DNA of 61,310 nt. It comes from Leekyejoonella antrihumi. Its GTDB lineage: Bacteria; Actinomycetota; Actinomycetes; Actinomycetales; Dermatophilaceae. Within the stretch, counting starts at the first letter, position 1. The number at the start of each line of letters is the position of its first letter. Location: the NCBI RefSeq assembly GCF_007845645.1, contig NZ_VCQV01000033.1, forward strand, positions 1-61,310, written 5' to 3'. The translations under genes and the position numbers were made by a program. Below, in pieces: positions 8,368-17,049 of the stretch. The notes under the pieces are model-generated. The model searched no databases. It had not been told where the DNA came from and was given only the letters and a program-made list of their open reading frames with translations.

Positions 8368-9818
8368 TCAGTCGCGGGACTCGCCCGCAGTGCTGTCCCA
8401 GAGCGGCCCCTGGAAAGCGCCCGGCTGACCCGCCGGTGCGGCCTGTCCGGTGCCGATCACGGGCAGCCGCTGGCCGTCGTGCTCGGGCCGGATGTACTGA
8501 CTGAACCAGTCCGCCAGCTCGTCGGAGAGCTGTCGACACCTGTCCTGCTGGCCGGCCTCTTCGACCAGATTGACCGTCTCGCCAGGGTCGTTCGCCAGGT
8601 CGTAGAGCTCATTCGGGCCGTCGGGCCACCGGTGGATGTACTTCCAGTCCTTACTGCGGATCATCCGCGCGGGCCCGTACTCGTCGAACACCACGACGCG
8701 GGCGGAGTCCGCATCTGCAGCCGACTGCCGATCACCCGAGGCAAGCAGCAGCGACGCAAATGAGCGGCCAGGACCGTTCTCCATCGGCGTGGGGTCGAGG
8801 CCGGCGAGCTCGAGCAGTGTGGCGCCCATGTCATACGCCGAGAGAAGCTCGCTGCGAACGACGCCCTCGGCGATCCGCCCGGGCTGGCTCACGATGGCCG
8901 GCACCTTGACCGAGCTGTCGTACATGTTGAGTGGCCAGGTGCCGTTGCCCTTGCCCCAGATGCCGTGGTGCCCGGCGTTGAATCCGTTGTCACTGCTGAA
9001 GACGATGACCGTGTTATCTCGCACGCCCGCATCTTCGAGGGCATCGACGACCCGGCCCAGTGCGCGGTCCATCGCGGTGACCGAGGCGAAGTACCCGATC
9101 AGCGCGGCACGGGTGTCGGGCTCACCGCCCAGGGGTGACCCGTCGCGCAACGTGGTCCACGGATGCAGCTCTCCCTGCGGGCAGCTGTCGAAAGGACAGT
9201 CGGCATACAGCGCCTCCACCTCGGGCGGGTGCTGTCCCTTCCACGGACTGTGCGGCGCGGTGAAGTTGAGGGAGAGGAAGAACGGGTCGTCCTGCGCCGC
9301 ACTCTCGCGGATGAACTCGACGGCGTCGTCTGCGAGCGCGTCGGTCAGGTATCCGGGCGTCGACTCGCGCTCACCGCCACGGAACATCGGGGCATCGTGG
9401 TAGGCGCTACCGCCGGCCTCATGCGCATACCAGTGCGTGAACCCATGCCGGGGCGATCGCTGGCGCCGAGGTGCCACTTGCCCGACAGCCCGACCCGGTA
9501 TCCCTGATCGGCGAGCACATCGGTCACCATCAGCTGACCCTCGAGATAGTCGGTGGCGGTGGGGCCGACATGCGTCCCCGTGAGGTAGTCGTGCACACCG
9601 TGGGCGGAGGGAACCTGCCCGGTCATCAGGCTGGCGCGGGCGGGCGAGCAGACCGGCGAGGTGCAGAAGAAGCTCTCCAGCCGCGTTCCCTTCTGCGCAA
9701 GCTGGTCGAGCACAGGCGTCTTGATCTCCTTGTTTCCGGCGCATCCCATGGCCCACGCGCCTTGATCGTCGGTCAGGACGAAGAGAATGTTCGGACGAGC
9801 CGGGTGTTCACTGGTCAA
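8368..9818 (-). pseudogene. Sulfatase, frameshifted
   Basis: Two frames together give a full sulfatase of about 483 aa. The first (from 9818) has PNILFVLTDDQGAWAMGC with a metal-binding Asp pair, the formylglycine motif CSPAR and GLSGKWHLGASDRP. The second resumes at HGFTHWYAHEAGG and includes FLSLNFTAPHSPWKG, VIVFSSDNGFNAGHHG and KVPAIVSQPG. The break lies in a CCCC run near 9446-9452 and one added C restores the frame. The start is best taken as the TTG at 9818, with AGGAG seven bases before; earlier ATGs overlap the operator. Family enzymes hydrolyse sulfate esters after Cys is converted to formylglycine. No signal peptide is visible. It may be decay or a C-run read error. Confidence 0.82.
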
Positions 9819-9864
9819 GAGCAGACTCCTTCGGGTTGTGGCCACTTCCCTCTGAGGATGCATT

Positions 9865-9878
9865 GGAAAGCGCTTGCT
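9865..9878. promoter_or_regulatory. LacI-type operator upstream of the sulfatase
   Basis: GGAAAGCGCTTGCT matches the dyad GGnAAnCGnTTnCC at all but the last base. It sits 47 bp upstream of the sulfatase TTG start and about 120 bp before the divergent LacI gene, so it could serve both. Confidence 0.7.
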
Positions 9879-10000
9879 GGGTATGCTACCTGTGCCAGTC
9901 CGGCGTGCGGCACGAGTGATCGCAGAATGCTCGGGCGCCACGCAGCTCGAGCTCTACACTTCAGGTCACGTTGATCATCCCTGATCGCAGAGGAGACGTA

Positions 10001-11026
10001 GTGGTGCAATCGGGTGGGTCGGTGACGTTGAGCGATGTTGCCAGAGAAGCAGGAGTCTCGGTCGCTACGGCGTCGCGTGCCCTCAATGGCAGCTCGCGCA
10101 CCGTGCGGCCCGACCTCAGTGCACGGGTGGCGGCTGCGGCAAGACGCCTTGATTACGCGCCCAACGCGCAGGCTCAGGCCATGGCCAGGGGCGCGACAAC
10201 CATGGTAGGGCTGATCGTGCACGACATCGCCGACCCGTACTTCTCGGCGATAGCCGCTGGGGTCTCCCGTGCCGCCGACGATGCCGGTTTGCTGGTCATG
10301 CTGAGCAACACCCTCGGACGGCCGGAACAGGAGCTGCGCTACCTCAAGGCGCTTCGCGCCCAGCGCGGCCGGGCCGCGATCCTGGTCGGCAGCCAGCGCA
10401 CCGATCGGGATCACTCTGCGGCAGTCAGCTCCGAGGTCGCCGCCTTCGAGCATGCAGGTGGTCGAGTGGTCGCGATAAGCCAGGCCCGACTACCCGTTGA
10501 CACCATCGTCATAGAGAACGCCGCGGGGGCGGGCGCACTCGCACGCAAGTTGGCCGAGATGGGCCACTCACGCTTCGGGGTGCTGGCGGGACCGAGCGAC
10601 CTGCTGACGGCTCGCGACCGCCACCGAGGTTTTCAGCGAGGAGCCGTCGATGCGGGTTGCGCACCGCCCATCGCGGTGCACGGAGCATTCACTCGTGATG
10701 GCGGGCACTCGGCCATGGCGCAACTTCTGGACAGCGGCTGCCAGATCGACTGCGTCTTCGCCGTCAACGACGTCATGGCGGTCGGAGCGATTGCTGCGTG
10801 CCGCGACCGCGGGTTACAGCTGCCCAAGGACCTGGCGATTGCGGGCTTCGACGACATCGCCACCCTGCGCGACATCACTCCCTCACTCACCACCGTCCGC
10901 CTGCCGCTCACCGAGCTGGGCAAGCAGGCGATGGAACTGGTCACCGCGCCGCCTGGAACCGCGCCCAAGAGATCGCGGGTCAAGGGCACCGTGGTCATCC
11001 GGGACTCGACCCCCGCCCATCGCTGA
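10001..11026 (+). CDS. LacI-family transcriptional regulator
   Basis: The 341-aa protein starts with the LacI helix-turn-helix (VTLSDVAREAGVSVATASRALNG), then the hinge (YAPNAQAQAMARGATTMVGLIV) and a periplasmic-binding-protein-like effector domain (DIADPYFSAIAAGVSRAADD; AIAGFDDIA near the end). GTG at 10001 follows AGAGGAG by six bases, and GTG at 10004 is equally possible. It lies divergent to the sulfatase. Two CG-centred dyads in this locus are good candidates for its targets, so it probably represses the lyase, isomerase and sulfatase until an oligosaccharide or sugar phosphate inducer appears. The effector is not known. Confidence 0.9.
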   Translation: MVQSGGSVTLSDVAREAGVSVATASRALNGSSRTVRPDLSARVAAAARRLDYAPNAQAQAMARGATTMVGLIVHDIADPYFSAIAAGVSRAADDAGLLVMLSNTLGRPEQELRYLKALRAQRGRAAILVGSQRTDRDHSAAVSSEVAAFEHAGGRVVAISQARLPVDTIVIENAAGAGALARKLAEMGHSRFGVLAGPSDLLTARDRHRGFQRGAVDAGCAPPIAVHGAFTRDGGHSAMAQLLDSGCQIDCVFAVNDVMAVGAIAACRDRGLQLPKDLAIAGFDDIATLRDITPSLTTVRLPLTELGKQAMELVTAPPGTAPKRSRVKGTVVIRDSTPAHR

Positions 11027-11037
11027 CTGCAGCCCTC

Positions 11038-11065
11038 CTAATAAGTCTCAACATTGCATAATTAG
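11038..11065. promoter_or_regulatory. Putative ROK operator upstream of the ROK gene
   Basis: Half-sites CTAAT (11038-11042) and ATTAG (11061-11065) face each other in an unusually AT-rich stretch just before the ROK regulator. The same half-sites, arranged tightly, precede the downstream sulfatase at 12295. Autoregulation is inferred. Confidence 0.45.
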
Positions 11066-11089
11066 TCCACCTCGGGCAGGCTAGTTTCC

Positions 11090-12241
11090 GTGACCGACAC
11101 CAAAAACGCACGCCGCAACGGCTCCGAACAGCGGATCATCCGCGAGATTCGGCGCTCAGGCGCTCTCGGGCGAGGTGAACTGGTCCGCCGCACCGCGCTG
11201 CCCCGATCCTCCGTGTTCGCCATCGTCGGCGACCTCGTCGAGCGCGGTGTGCTGGTCGAGACCAGCCGTCCCGGCGATGCTCGCCGCGGTAGAGGCCGGC
11301 CAGGTGCCCTGGTCTCGCTCGATCCGGCCGCAGGTCTGATCGTCGGCGTCGATGTCGGTCGCGAAGCCACCCGCCTGGTGGTGGCCAATGCGGCTCACCA
11401 GATCGTCGCCGCCGGAGTGAGCGAGGAGCCCGCAGCGGAGGATGCGGGGGCCTGCGCGGTGCAGATCGAGACGTTGATTCACAGCGTTTGCGCGGTTGAC
11501 GACATCGATCTCGATGCTCTGGAAGCGGTGGGCATCGGCGTCTACGGGCTCCCCGAGATCCATGAGTCGGCCACCCGGAGTCCGCGGGATCTGACCTCGG
11601 AGCTTTCGAACCGCCTGGAGGTGCCGGTGGCGCTCGGCAACAACACCCGGCTAGCCGCCCTTGCCGAGGCGACCTGGGGCGCCGGGCGGGGGGTGGATGA
11701 CCAGGTCTATGTGCGCTGGTCCGTCGGCGTAGGCGGTGGCTGCCTCGTCGGTGGCCGCCTGCTCGTCGGAGCCAATGGGGCTGCCGGTGAGATCGGCCAT
11801 GTGTGCCTCGACCCGAACGGGCCGCGTTGCGACTGTGGTGGACACGGCTGTCTCGAGACGCTTGTCGGCGGGCCGGCCCTCCTCGAAATCTGTCGGCAAC
11901 GGGGCCTCGACCTGCGCAGTCTCGACGATCTCGTCGAGGCCGTGCAGGCACGCATCGCGGTGGCGAGTGATGTGGTCGTCCAGGCCGCCCGTCGACTGGG
12001 GGTCGTCCTCGCCGGAACAGTGGCCCTGCTCGACCCGCAGCGAGTGATCATCGGCGGCGAGCTCGGCCAGGTCGGCAGCCTGGTCCTCGAGGCGATCCAC
12101 GAGAAGATCGACGCCCTGTCCATGCCCGGGCTCGGGCGAACCGTCGAGGTGGTGCGGGCCGACCTCGGGATGAATGACGGCGCACTGGGTGCCGTCGCAC
12201 ATGTCCTACGCAGCCGTCAGCCCACCACCACTGCCGGGTAG
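11090..12241 (+). CDS. ROK-family regulator (NagC/XylR type)
   Basis: The 383-aa protein has an N-terminal winged helix-turn-helix (IIREIRRSGALGRGELVRRTALPRSSVFAIVGDL) followed by a ROK sugar-kinase fold. The ROK zinc motif is clear (CDCGGHGCLET, near residue 245), as is GIGVYGLPEI in the ATP/sugar region. Fused HTH-ROK proteins are mostly repressors that sense sugars, such as N-acetylglucosamine or xylose; catalytic activity is often lost. The gene lies between the LacI gene and the second sulfatase on one strand, with matched AT-rich dyads before itself and the sulfatase. Amino sugars from chondroitin-type glycans would be plausible inducers, but that is inference. Confidence 0.88.
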   Translation: MTDTKNARRNGSEQRIIREIRRSGALGRGELVRRTALPRSSVFAIVGDLVERGVLVETSRPGDARRGRGRPGALVSLDPAAGLIVGVDVGREATRLVVANAAHQIVAAGVSEEPAAEDAGACAVQIETLIHSVCAVDDIDLDALEAVGIGVYGLPEIHESATRSPRDLTSELSNRLEVPVALGNNTRLAALAEATWGAGRGVDDQVYVRWSVGVGGGCLVGGRLLVGANGAAGEIGHVCLDPNGPRCDCGGHGCLETLVGGPALLEICRQRGLDLRSLDDLVEAVQARIAVASDVVVQAARRLGVVLAGTVALLDPQRVIIGGELGQVGSLVLEAIHEKIDALSMPGLGRTVEVVRADLGMNDGALGAVAHVLRSRQPTTTAG

Positions 12242-12294
12242 TCGAGTCTGCGTGCGCGCCTTGCGCTCGAGGTCCAGCTCACTCTATTGTCTTA

Positions 12295-12307
12295 AATTAG
12301 ACTAATT
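12295..12307. promoter_or_regulatory. Putative ROK operator upstream of the second sulfatase
   Basis: AATTAG-A-CTAATT is a perfect 6+1+6 dyad in an AT-rich island, 32 bp before the sulfatase ATG. It shares the ATTAG/CTAAT half-sites seen before the ROK gene. Confidence 0.55.
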
Positions 12308-12338
12308 ACTGTAGTCCCACGAGAGGTGCTCGATCACC

Positions 12339-13838
12339 ATGACTGAGCGTATGAACGTCCTGTTCCTGATGACCGACCAGCACCGGACGGACACGCTGCC
12401 GTGCTACGGCAACACGGTCATCCACACCCCCAATCTGGACCGCATTGCCCAGAGCGGCACGTGCTTCGAACGGTTCTTCACCCCCACCGCGATCTGCACC
12501 CCGGCGCGCGCATCGCTGTTCACCGGGCTCCACCCCTACCGCCACGGGCTGTTCGTCAACCCCGAGCGCAGCGGTGGCGCGCAGGTCGAGATCCCCGAGG
12601 ACCTGACGGTGCTGTCCAATCCGTTGCAGGACGCGGGATACCGGGTGGGCCATGCGGGCAAGTGGCACATCGGCCGGGACCGTGGGCCCGAGTTCTACGG
12701 CATGGACGGTGTGCACCTGCCGGGTGCACTCAACCCGTTCGACCACCCCACCTACCAGCAGTGGCTGGCCGACAATGACTTCCCCCCGTTCTCCGCCAGT
12801 GACGCGATCTTCGGGGTCGCCGAGAACGGCAGCGGGCGCGGACACCTGCTGGCCGGACGTCTGAACCAGCCCGAGGAAGCGACGATGGAGCGATTCATCA
12901 CCTCCCAGGCGCTGGATCTGCTGCGGCAGTATGCCGAGCGCGGGCGCACCGACGGTTCACCGTTCTGGCTGACCAGCAGCTGGTTCGGACCGCACCTGCC
13001 ATACCTGATCCCGAGCAAGTACTTCGACATGTATGACCCCGCGCTGGTCGAGCTGCCGGCCTCGATGGCCGAGACCTTCGACGGCAAGCCACCGATTCAG
13101 CGTCGCTACAGCGAGTACTGGTCGACCGACGCCTTCGACGCCGACCAGTGGCGCAAGCTGATCGCCGTGTACTGGGGTTATGTCACGATGATCGACAACT
13201 GCATCGGCATCCTGCTCGACGAGCTGGAGACCCTCGGCATCGAAGACTCCACGGCAGTGATCTTCACTGCCGACCACGGGGAGTTCACCGGCGCACACCG
13301 GTTGAACGACAAGGGGCCGGCCATGTACGAGGACATCTACCGCATCCCGGGACTGATCCACGTGCCGGGAAAGCCGGCGCAGCGGCGACGCGAGTTCGCC
13401 TCTCTGGTCGACCTGGCGCCGACGATCCTCGACCTCGCCGGTGTTGAACCGGTCGAGGCCCACGACGGCCGCAGCCTGGTGCCGATCCTGTCCGGCGACG
13501 ACGTCCCGGACTGGCGTCAGCAGCTTGTGGCCGAATTCCATGGCCACCACTTCCCGCACTCCCAGCGCATGCTGCGCGAGGACCGGTACAAGCTGGTCTA
13601 CAACCCCGAGAGCACCAACGAGCTCTACGACCTCGAGATCGACCCGCACGAGCTGCACAACGTCTTCACTGCACCGTCGTATCGCTCCGTGCGCCAGGAC
13701 ATGGAGCTTCGTCTGTATCGTGAGCTCGTGCAGCGGGATGACCCCGCGAGTGCCTGGATGACCTACATGACCTACGTGGGCGAGGATCGCGCACCGGACG
13801 TCGACGGGGTCGCCGACCAGGTCACGCCGAAGTCGTAA
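12339..13838 (+). CDS. Sulfatase (type I, formylglycine-dependent)
   Basis: This intact 499-aa sulfatase shows the metal site (NVLFLMTDQHR), the formylglycine motif CTPAR followed by ASLFTG (Cys near residue 53), GKWHIGRDRGP, FWLTSSWFGPHLPY, and AVIFTADHGEF with the second metal-binding Asp-His. The C-terminal sub-domain ends with NELYDLEIDPHELHNV. Such enzymes remove sulfate from carbohydrates or aryl esters and need a formylglycine-generating enzyme, which is not in this window. No signal peptide is present, so desulfation would be intracellular. It follows the ROK gene by 97 bp, with an operator-like dyad and GAGAGGTG between them. Confidence 0.9.
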   Translation: MTERMNVLFLMTDQHRTDTLPCYGNTVIHTPNLDRIAQSGTCFERFFTPTAICTPARASLFTGLHPYRHGLFVNPERSGGAQVEIPEDLTVLSNPLQDAGYRVGHAGKWHIGRDRGPEFYGMDGVHLPGALNPFDHPTYQQWLADNDFPPFSASDAIFGVAENGSGRGHLLAGRLNQPEEATMERFITSQALDLLRQYAERGRTDGSPFWLTSSWFGPHLPYLIPSKYFDMYDPALVELPASMAETFDGKPPIQRRYSEYWSTDAFDADQWRKLIAVYWGYVTMIDNCIGILLDELETLGIEDSTAVIFTADHGEFTGAHRLNDKGPAMYEDIYRIPGLIHVPGKPAQRRREFASLVDLAPTILDLAGVEPVEAHDGRSLVPILSGDDVPDWRQQLVAEFHGHHFPHSQRMLREDRYKLVYNPESTNELYDLEIDPHELHNVFTAPSYRSVRQDMELRLYRELVQRDDPASAWMTYMTYVGEDRAPDVDGVADQVTPKS

Positions 13839-13909
13839 AGGGGATCAATGAGCCTCTCCAGTGGGCCGCCTCGCGCCGGCACTCCTTCGCACCCAGAGGC
13901 TGCCCGGCC

Positions 13910-15307
13910 ATGAAGCGCGTGCCCTTCAAACGTTCGGTCACTCGTGAGAACGAGCGTGAGCGAGTGCCGGCGCCGCTGCTGAAGCGTCGCCTGCCGTCCG
14001 GGCAGGGCGCGATGATGCAGCCCAACGTCACCCACGACGGCGATGCGGCGCTGACCCCCCGCTTCTGGGTCGCCATCGTGATCACCGGTGTTTCGGCCGG
14101 CGTCGTGGGCGACCTGCTGATGATCCTGCTGAAGGCAGTGCAGCGGGTCGGCTTCGGCTCGCACGGGTTCGACGAGTACGCGGCGAAAGTGGCGGCCGCC
14201 GATGCCTGGCACCGGGCGACACCGTTGCTCGTGGCCGGGGTGATCGCCGGCGTGGGGTGGTACTTCCTGCGACGCTTCACCCCCGGTCGCAAGTCCGAGG
14301 TCGACGACGTGGTGTGGACCGGCAAGGGCCGGCTGTCGTTCCGCCGCAGCCTGGGCACCTCCATCCTCTCGGAGATCGTCGTCGGACTTGGCGCCTCTCT
14401 CGGCCGTGAGGCCGCGCCCAAGCTGATGGGCGCAGTCTCCGGCAATGTCGTCGCCACCGCCCTTCACCTGTCCCCGGCTCAGCTGCGACTACTGGTGGCC
14501 TGTGGCGCCGGCGCCGGGTTTGCTTGTGTCTACAACGTGCCCCTCGGCGCGGCGCTGTTCACCGCAGAGGTGCTGGTGGGCACGGTTGCCCTGCCGGTGG
14601 TGCTGCCCGCGCTCGGCTGCGCGGGCGTCGCGACAATCACCGCGTGGGCCGCGCTGCCCGATCACGCGATCTACGTTGACATCCCTCAGTATGCGTATGC
14701 ACCCAGGCTGATGGTCTGGGCATTGATCATCGGGCCGATCGTCGGCGTTGTGGCAACGGTCTATGTGCGACTCATCGGTCTTGTCTCGCACTACCGCATC
14801 AGCGGCCGCTGGGCGCTCATCGCACCGTTGGTCGCCTTCGCCGTGCTGGCGGTGGCCGGACTGCGGTATCCCCTGCTGTATGGCAACGGCTCCGACATCG
14901 CCCACCTGGCGTTCGCATCTGGCGGGACCCTGGCGCTGTTCGTCGGCCTCATGGTGCTCAAACCCATTGTGACGCTGCTGTGTCTGGGCAGTGGTGCAAC
15001 CGGTGGGCTCTTCACGCCCGTGCTGTCCACCGGTTCCGCGCTTGGAGCGGCACTGGGGATCCTGTGGACCATGGCGTGGCCGGGGTCGCCCATCGGTGCC
15101 TACGCGATGATCGGGGCCGCTGCGATGATCGGAGCGGCCATGCAGGCTCCCCTTGCGGCGCTCGCGCTCGTGCTCGAACTGACCCACAGCGGATTCGGGC
15201 TCATGGTGCCGATGGTCATCGCGACGGTCATCGCGACGGCCATCACTCGATGGATCGACGGCTACTCGATCTACTCCGCTCGACTGTCCGCTCCCGCGCA
15301 CGTCTGA
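13910..15307 (+). CDS. ClC-family chloride channel/transporter without CBS domains
   Basis: The 465-aa product has about ten to twelve hydrophobic helices and the ClC signatures in degenerate form: GREAAPKLMGA in place of GREGP, and GSGATGGLFTP for the GxFxP motif. No cytosolic CBS pair is present at the C-terminus. ClC proteins move chloride or other anions across the membrane, either passively or coupled to protons. The start at 13910 has no clear ribosome site. It follows the sulfatase on the same strand by 71 bp, so a link to sulfate or anion balance during glycan breakdown is conceivable but not shown. A second, longer ClC is encoded at 33.2-35.1 kb. Confidence 0.88.
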   Translation: MKRVPFKRSVTRENERERVPAPLLKRRLPSGQGAMMQPNVTHDGDAALTPRFWVAIVITGVSAGVVGDLLMILLKAVQRVGFGSHGFDEYAAKVAAADAWHRATPLLVAGVIAGVGWYFLRRFTPGRKSEVDDVVWTGKGRLSFRRSLGTSILSEIVVGLGASLGREAAPKLMGAVSGNVVATALHLSPAQLRLLVACGAGAGFACVYNVPLGAALFTAEVLVGTVALPVVLPALGCAGVATITAWAALPDHAIYVDIPQYAYAPRLMVWALIIGPIVGVVATVYVRLIGLVSHYRISGRWALIAPLVAFAVLAVAGLRYPLLYGNGSDIAHLAFASGGTLALFVGLMVLKPIVTLLCLGSGATGGLFTPVLSTGSALGAALGILWTMAWPGSPIGAYAMIGAAAMIGAAMQAPLAALALVLELTHSGFGLMVPMVIATVIATAITRWIDGYSIYSARLSAPAHV

Positions 15308-15485
15308 CTGGGGCTGCCTCCGCGGCCACTCACCATCAACCAAATAGTCGGGTTGCGTCGTCTCCAAGGGCAGTTCAACAGCTACGGGGCATGACGGCTC
15401 CGCGGTCAGTTGTCGACCCTGTGCGGTCACGACCACGTTGTCGACTCGAGGTTGGGCCTGTCCTGGTGCTGCCGCCGCTGTGTCT

Positions 15486-15875
15486 CTACTCACGTACCGA
15501 CCTGGTGGCGGGCGTCTGGTCAGTGCTGCGCGCCTGCCTGAGCGAGTGGCAGGCGTCGCCGATGGAGTTGCGGTCGGGGTCCGGACATCCAGGGACTCTT
15601 CTGCACAACGAACGCCTGCACGTGCATGCCCCCCGTTCGGTCGGCCCGACAGAACGCACCGCCTCGACGTGCACCGCACCGGGGCGGTCCACGCACACCA
15701 ACTCGTCGCCATCGGACTGCGGCTGCCCAGGCCCACGATTCCCCACCAATCCCGCAGCCGGGTCACCCCCGAGGGAATCGTCAGGCTTGCAGACGAGGCA
15801 CCACCGCAGCCCCCTATCGGCCCCGGCCATGACCCCCGCAACCAGCAGAGCAGCGCACTGTCTGAGCATCCGCAT
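15486..15875 (-). CDS. Hypothetical secreted protein
   Basis: A 129-aa reading frame starts MRMLRQCAALLVAGVMAG, which resembles a short signal peptide, and continues with a Cys-containing polar region I do not recognise (several CxC and SVGPTERG-type stretches). AAGG lies six bases before the ATG and the gene begins 9 bp after the stop of the secreted-protein remnant at 15884, so the two look like an old operon. Codon pattern is not convincing over the last third, and the gene could itself be degraded. The flanking stretch 15308-15485 holds nothing else I can support. Confidence 0.35.
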   Translation of the reverse strand: MRMLRQCAALLVAGVMAGADRGLRWCLVCKPDDSLGGDPAAGLVGNRGPGQPQSDGDELVCVDRPGAVHVEAVRSVGPTERGACTCRRSLCRRVPGCPDPDRNSIGDACHSLRQARSTDQTPATRSVRE

Positions 15876-15883
15876 TGCGGCCT

Positions 15884-16065
15884 TCAGTAGTAGTGGTGGA
15901 TCTCCACCGACGGTGACTGGATCGGGCCGTTGATGTCTGTCCCCGCAGACTGGTGACAGCTCTTGACCGCGAAGCTGTCGTGGACGCTGGTGCCGTAGCC
16001 GGACTGGGCGGAGACGCTGATCGGACCGACCCCGAACCCGGTCGACCAGGTCGCGTTCTTCTCCG
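15884..16065 (-). pseudogene. 3' remnant of a secreted protein gene
   Basis: About 60 codons read as the C-terminus of an extracellular protein (GFGVGPISVSAQSGYGTSVH, FAVKSCHQSAG, ending EIHHYY). The Ser/Gly/Tyr-rich, lysine-poor style resembles C-termini of actinobacterial secreted proteins of unknown function. Upstream sequence in the same frame does not look coding and runs into the phosphotransferase gene on the other strand, so the 5' part has been lost. Confidence 0.45.
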
Positions 16066-16130
16066 CCCTCCCGTGGGGCGACCCGGGGCCTCGGTCGGAA
16101 CCGCGACCGGTCTGGCTACGCTGACCGGCC

Positions 16131-16967
16131 ATGGCACTCTCCGACGCACAGCAGCAGACCGTCGACGGGTGGTTTCCCGGAGCCGTGGTCGTGGCCGATC
16201 TGAGCTGGGGACTGGTTGACACCGTGGTGCTGCACCTGAGGCACGACGGTGGAGAGGCCGTGGTGAAGGCGGCCGGACCGAGCGACGGCCACCTGCCCCG
16301 CGAGATTGCGGCACACGAGCGGTGGACCGGGCCCTGGCGCACCACCGGCCGGATCGGTCGGCTACTGCACGCAGACCGGGACCAGAACGTGTTCGCGCTG
16401 TCCTACCTGCCCGGCGTGCTCGTGCAGGACAGCCCGGCCGCGGATGACGCCGACACCTACCGGCAGGCGGGCGCGCTGCTGGCGGCCTACCACGCGCAAG
16501 CGGCCCGAGTCAGCCAGAGCTATGAGGCGCAGATGGACGCCCGAGCGATCACCTGGCTCGACGGTGAGCATCGGATCTCCCAGGGGATCGTGACGCGGCT
16601 ACGGGAGGTGATTGCCTCCCACGATCAGCCGGCGGTCGAGCTGGTGCCGACGCACGGCGACTGGCAGACCCGCAACTGGCTGGTCAACGACGACGGGCAG
16701 ATCCTCGTAATCGACCTGGGCCGGGCGGACTGGCGCCCCGCATTGACCGACTTCGCCCGGTTGGCCCGTCGCGAGTGGGAGGGTCGACCGGGGCTGGAGC
16801 GGGCCTTCATCGAGGGCTACCGTGGCGACCCGCGGGAGTCTGCGGCGTGGCAGCGGACACTGTTACGCGAGGCCATCGGCACCGCATGCTGGGCCTACCA
16901 GGTCGGCGCGGAGGACTTCGAGCAAGAGGGCCACCGGATGATCAGGCAGGCACTGGCTGCGGCCTGA
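16131..16967 (+). CDS. Aminoglycoside/choline phosphotransferase-family protein
   Basis: The 278-aa protein has the kinase-like fold of the APH family. The catalytic loop is THGDWQTRNWLV (His-Gly-Asp and Asn) near residues 170-181, followed by the metal-binding Asp in ILVIDLGRADW near residue 190. The N-lobe is short and the nucleotide-binding Lys is probably in EAVVKAAG. Family members phosphorylate aminoglycosides, choline, fructosamine or other small molecules; no substrate is suggested by context. It stands alone, with remnants upstream on the opposite strand and a convergent membrane protein downstream. Confidence 0.8.
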   Translation: MALSDAQQQTVDGWFPGAVVVADLSWGLVDTVVLHLRHDGGEAVVKAAGPSDGHLPREIAAHERWTGPWRTTGRIGRLLHADRDQNVFALSYLPGVLVQDSPAADDADTYRQAGALLAAYHAQAARVSQSYEAQMDARAITWLDGEHRISQGIVTRLREVIASHDQPAVELVPTHGDWQTRNWLVNDDGQILVIDLGRADWRPALTDFARLARREWEGRPGLERAFIEGYRGDPRESAAWQRTLLREAIGTACWAYQVGAEDFEQEGHRMIRQALAAA

Positions 16968-17049
16968 GGGGGCCGATGTGGAGTGCCACTAGTCCGAGAT
17001 GTCCGGCCAGCCGGAGCGTCCGACGGGAGCTCGGGCCGCCCCGATCGGC

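Noticed and set aside
14489-15841. Long minus-strand open frame (450 codons) opposite the ClC gene
   Set aside because: Its residues are Arg/Gly/His-rich and mirror the codons of the plus-strand channel; no motif or ribosome site supports it.
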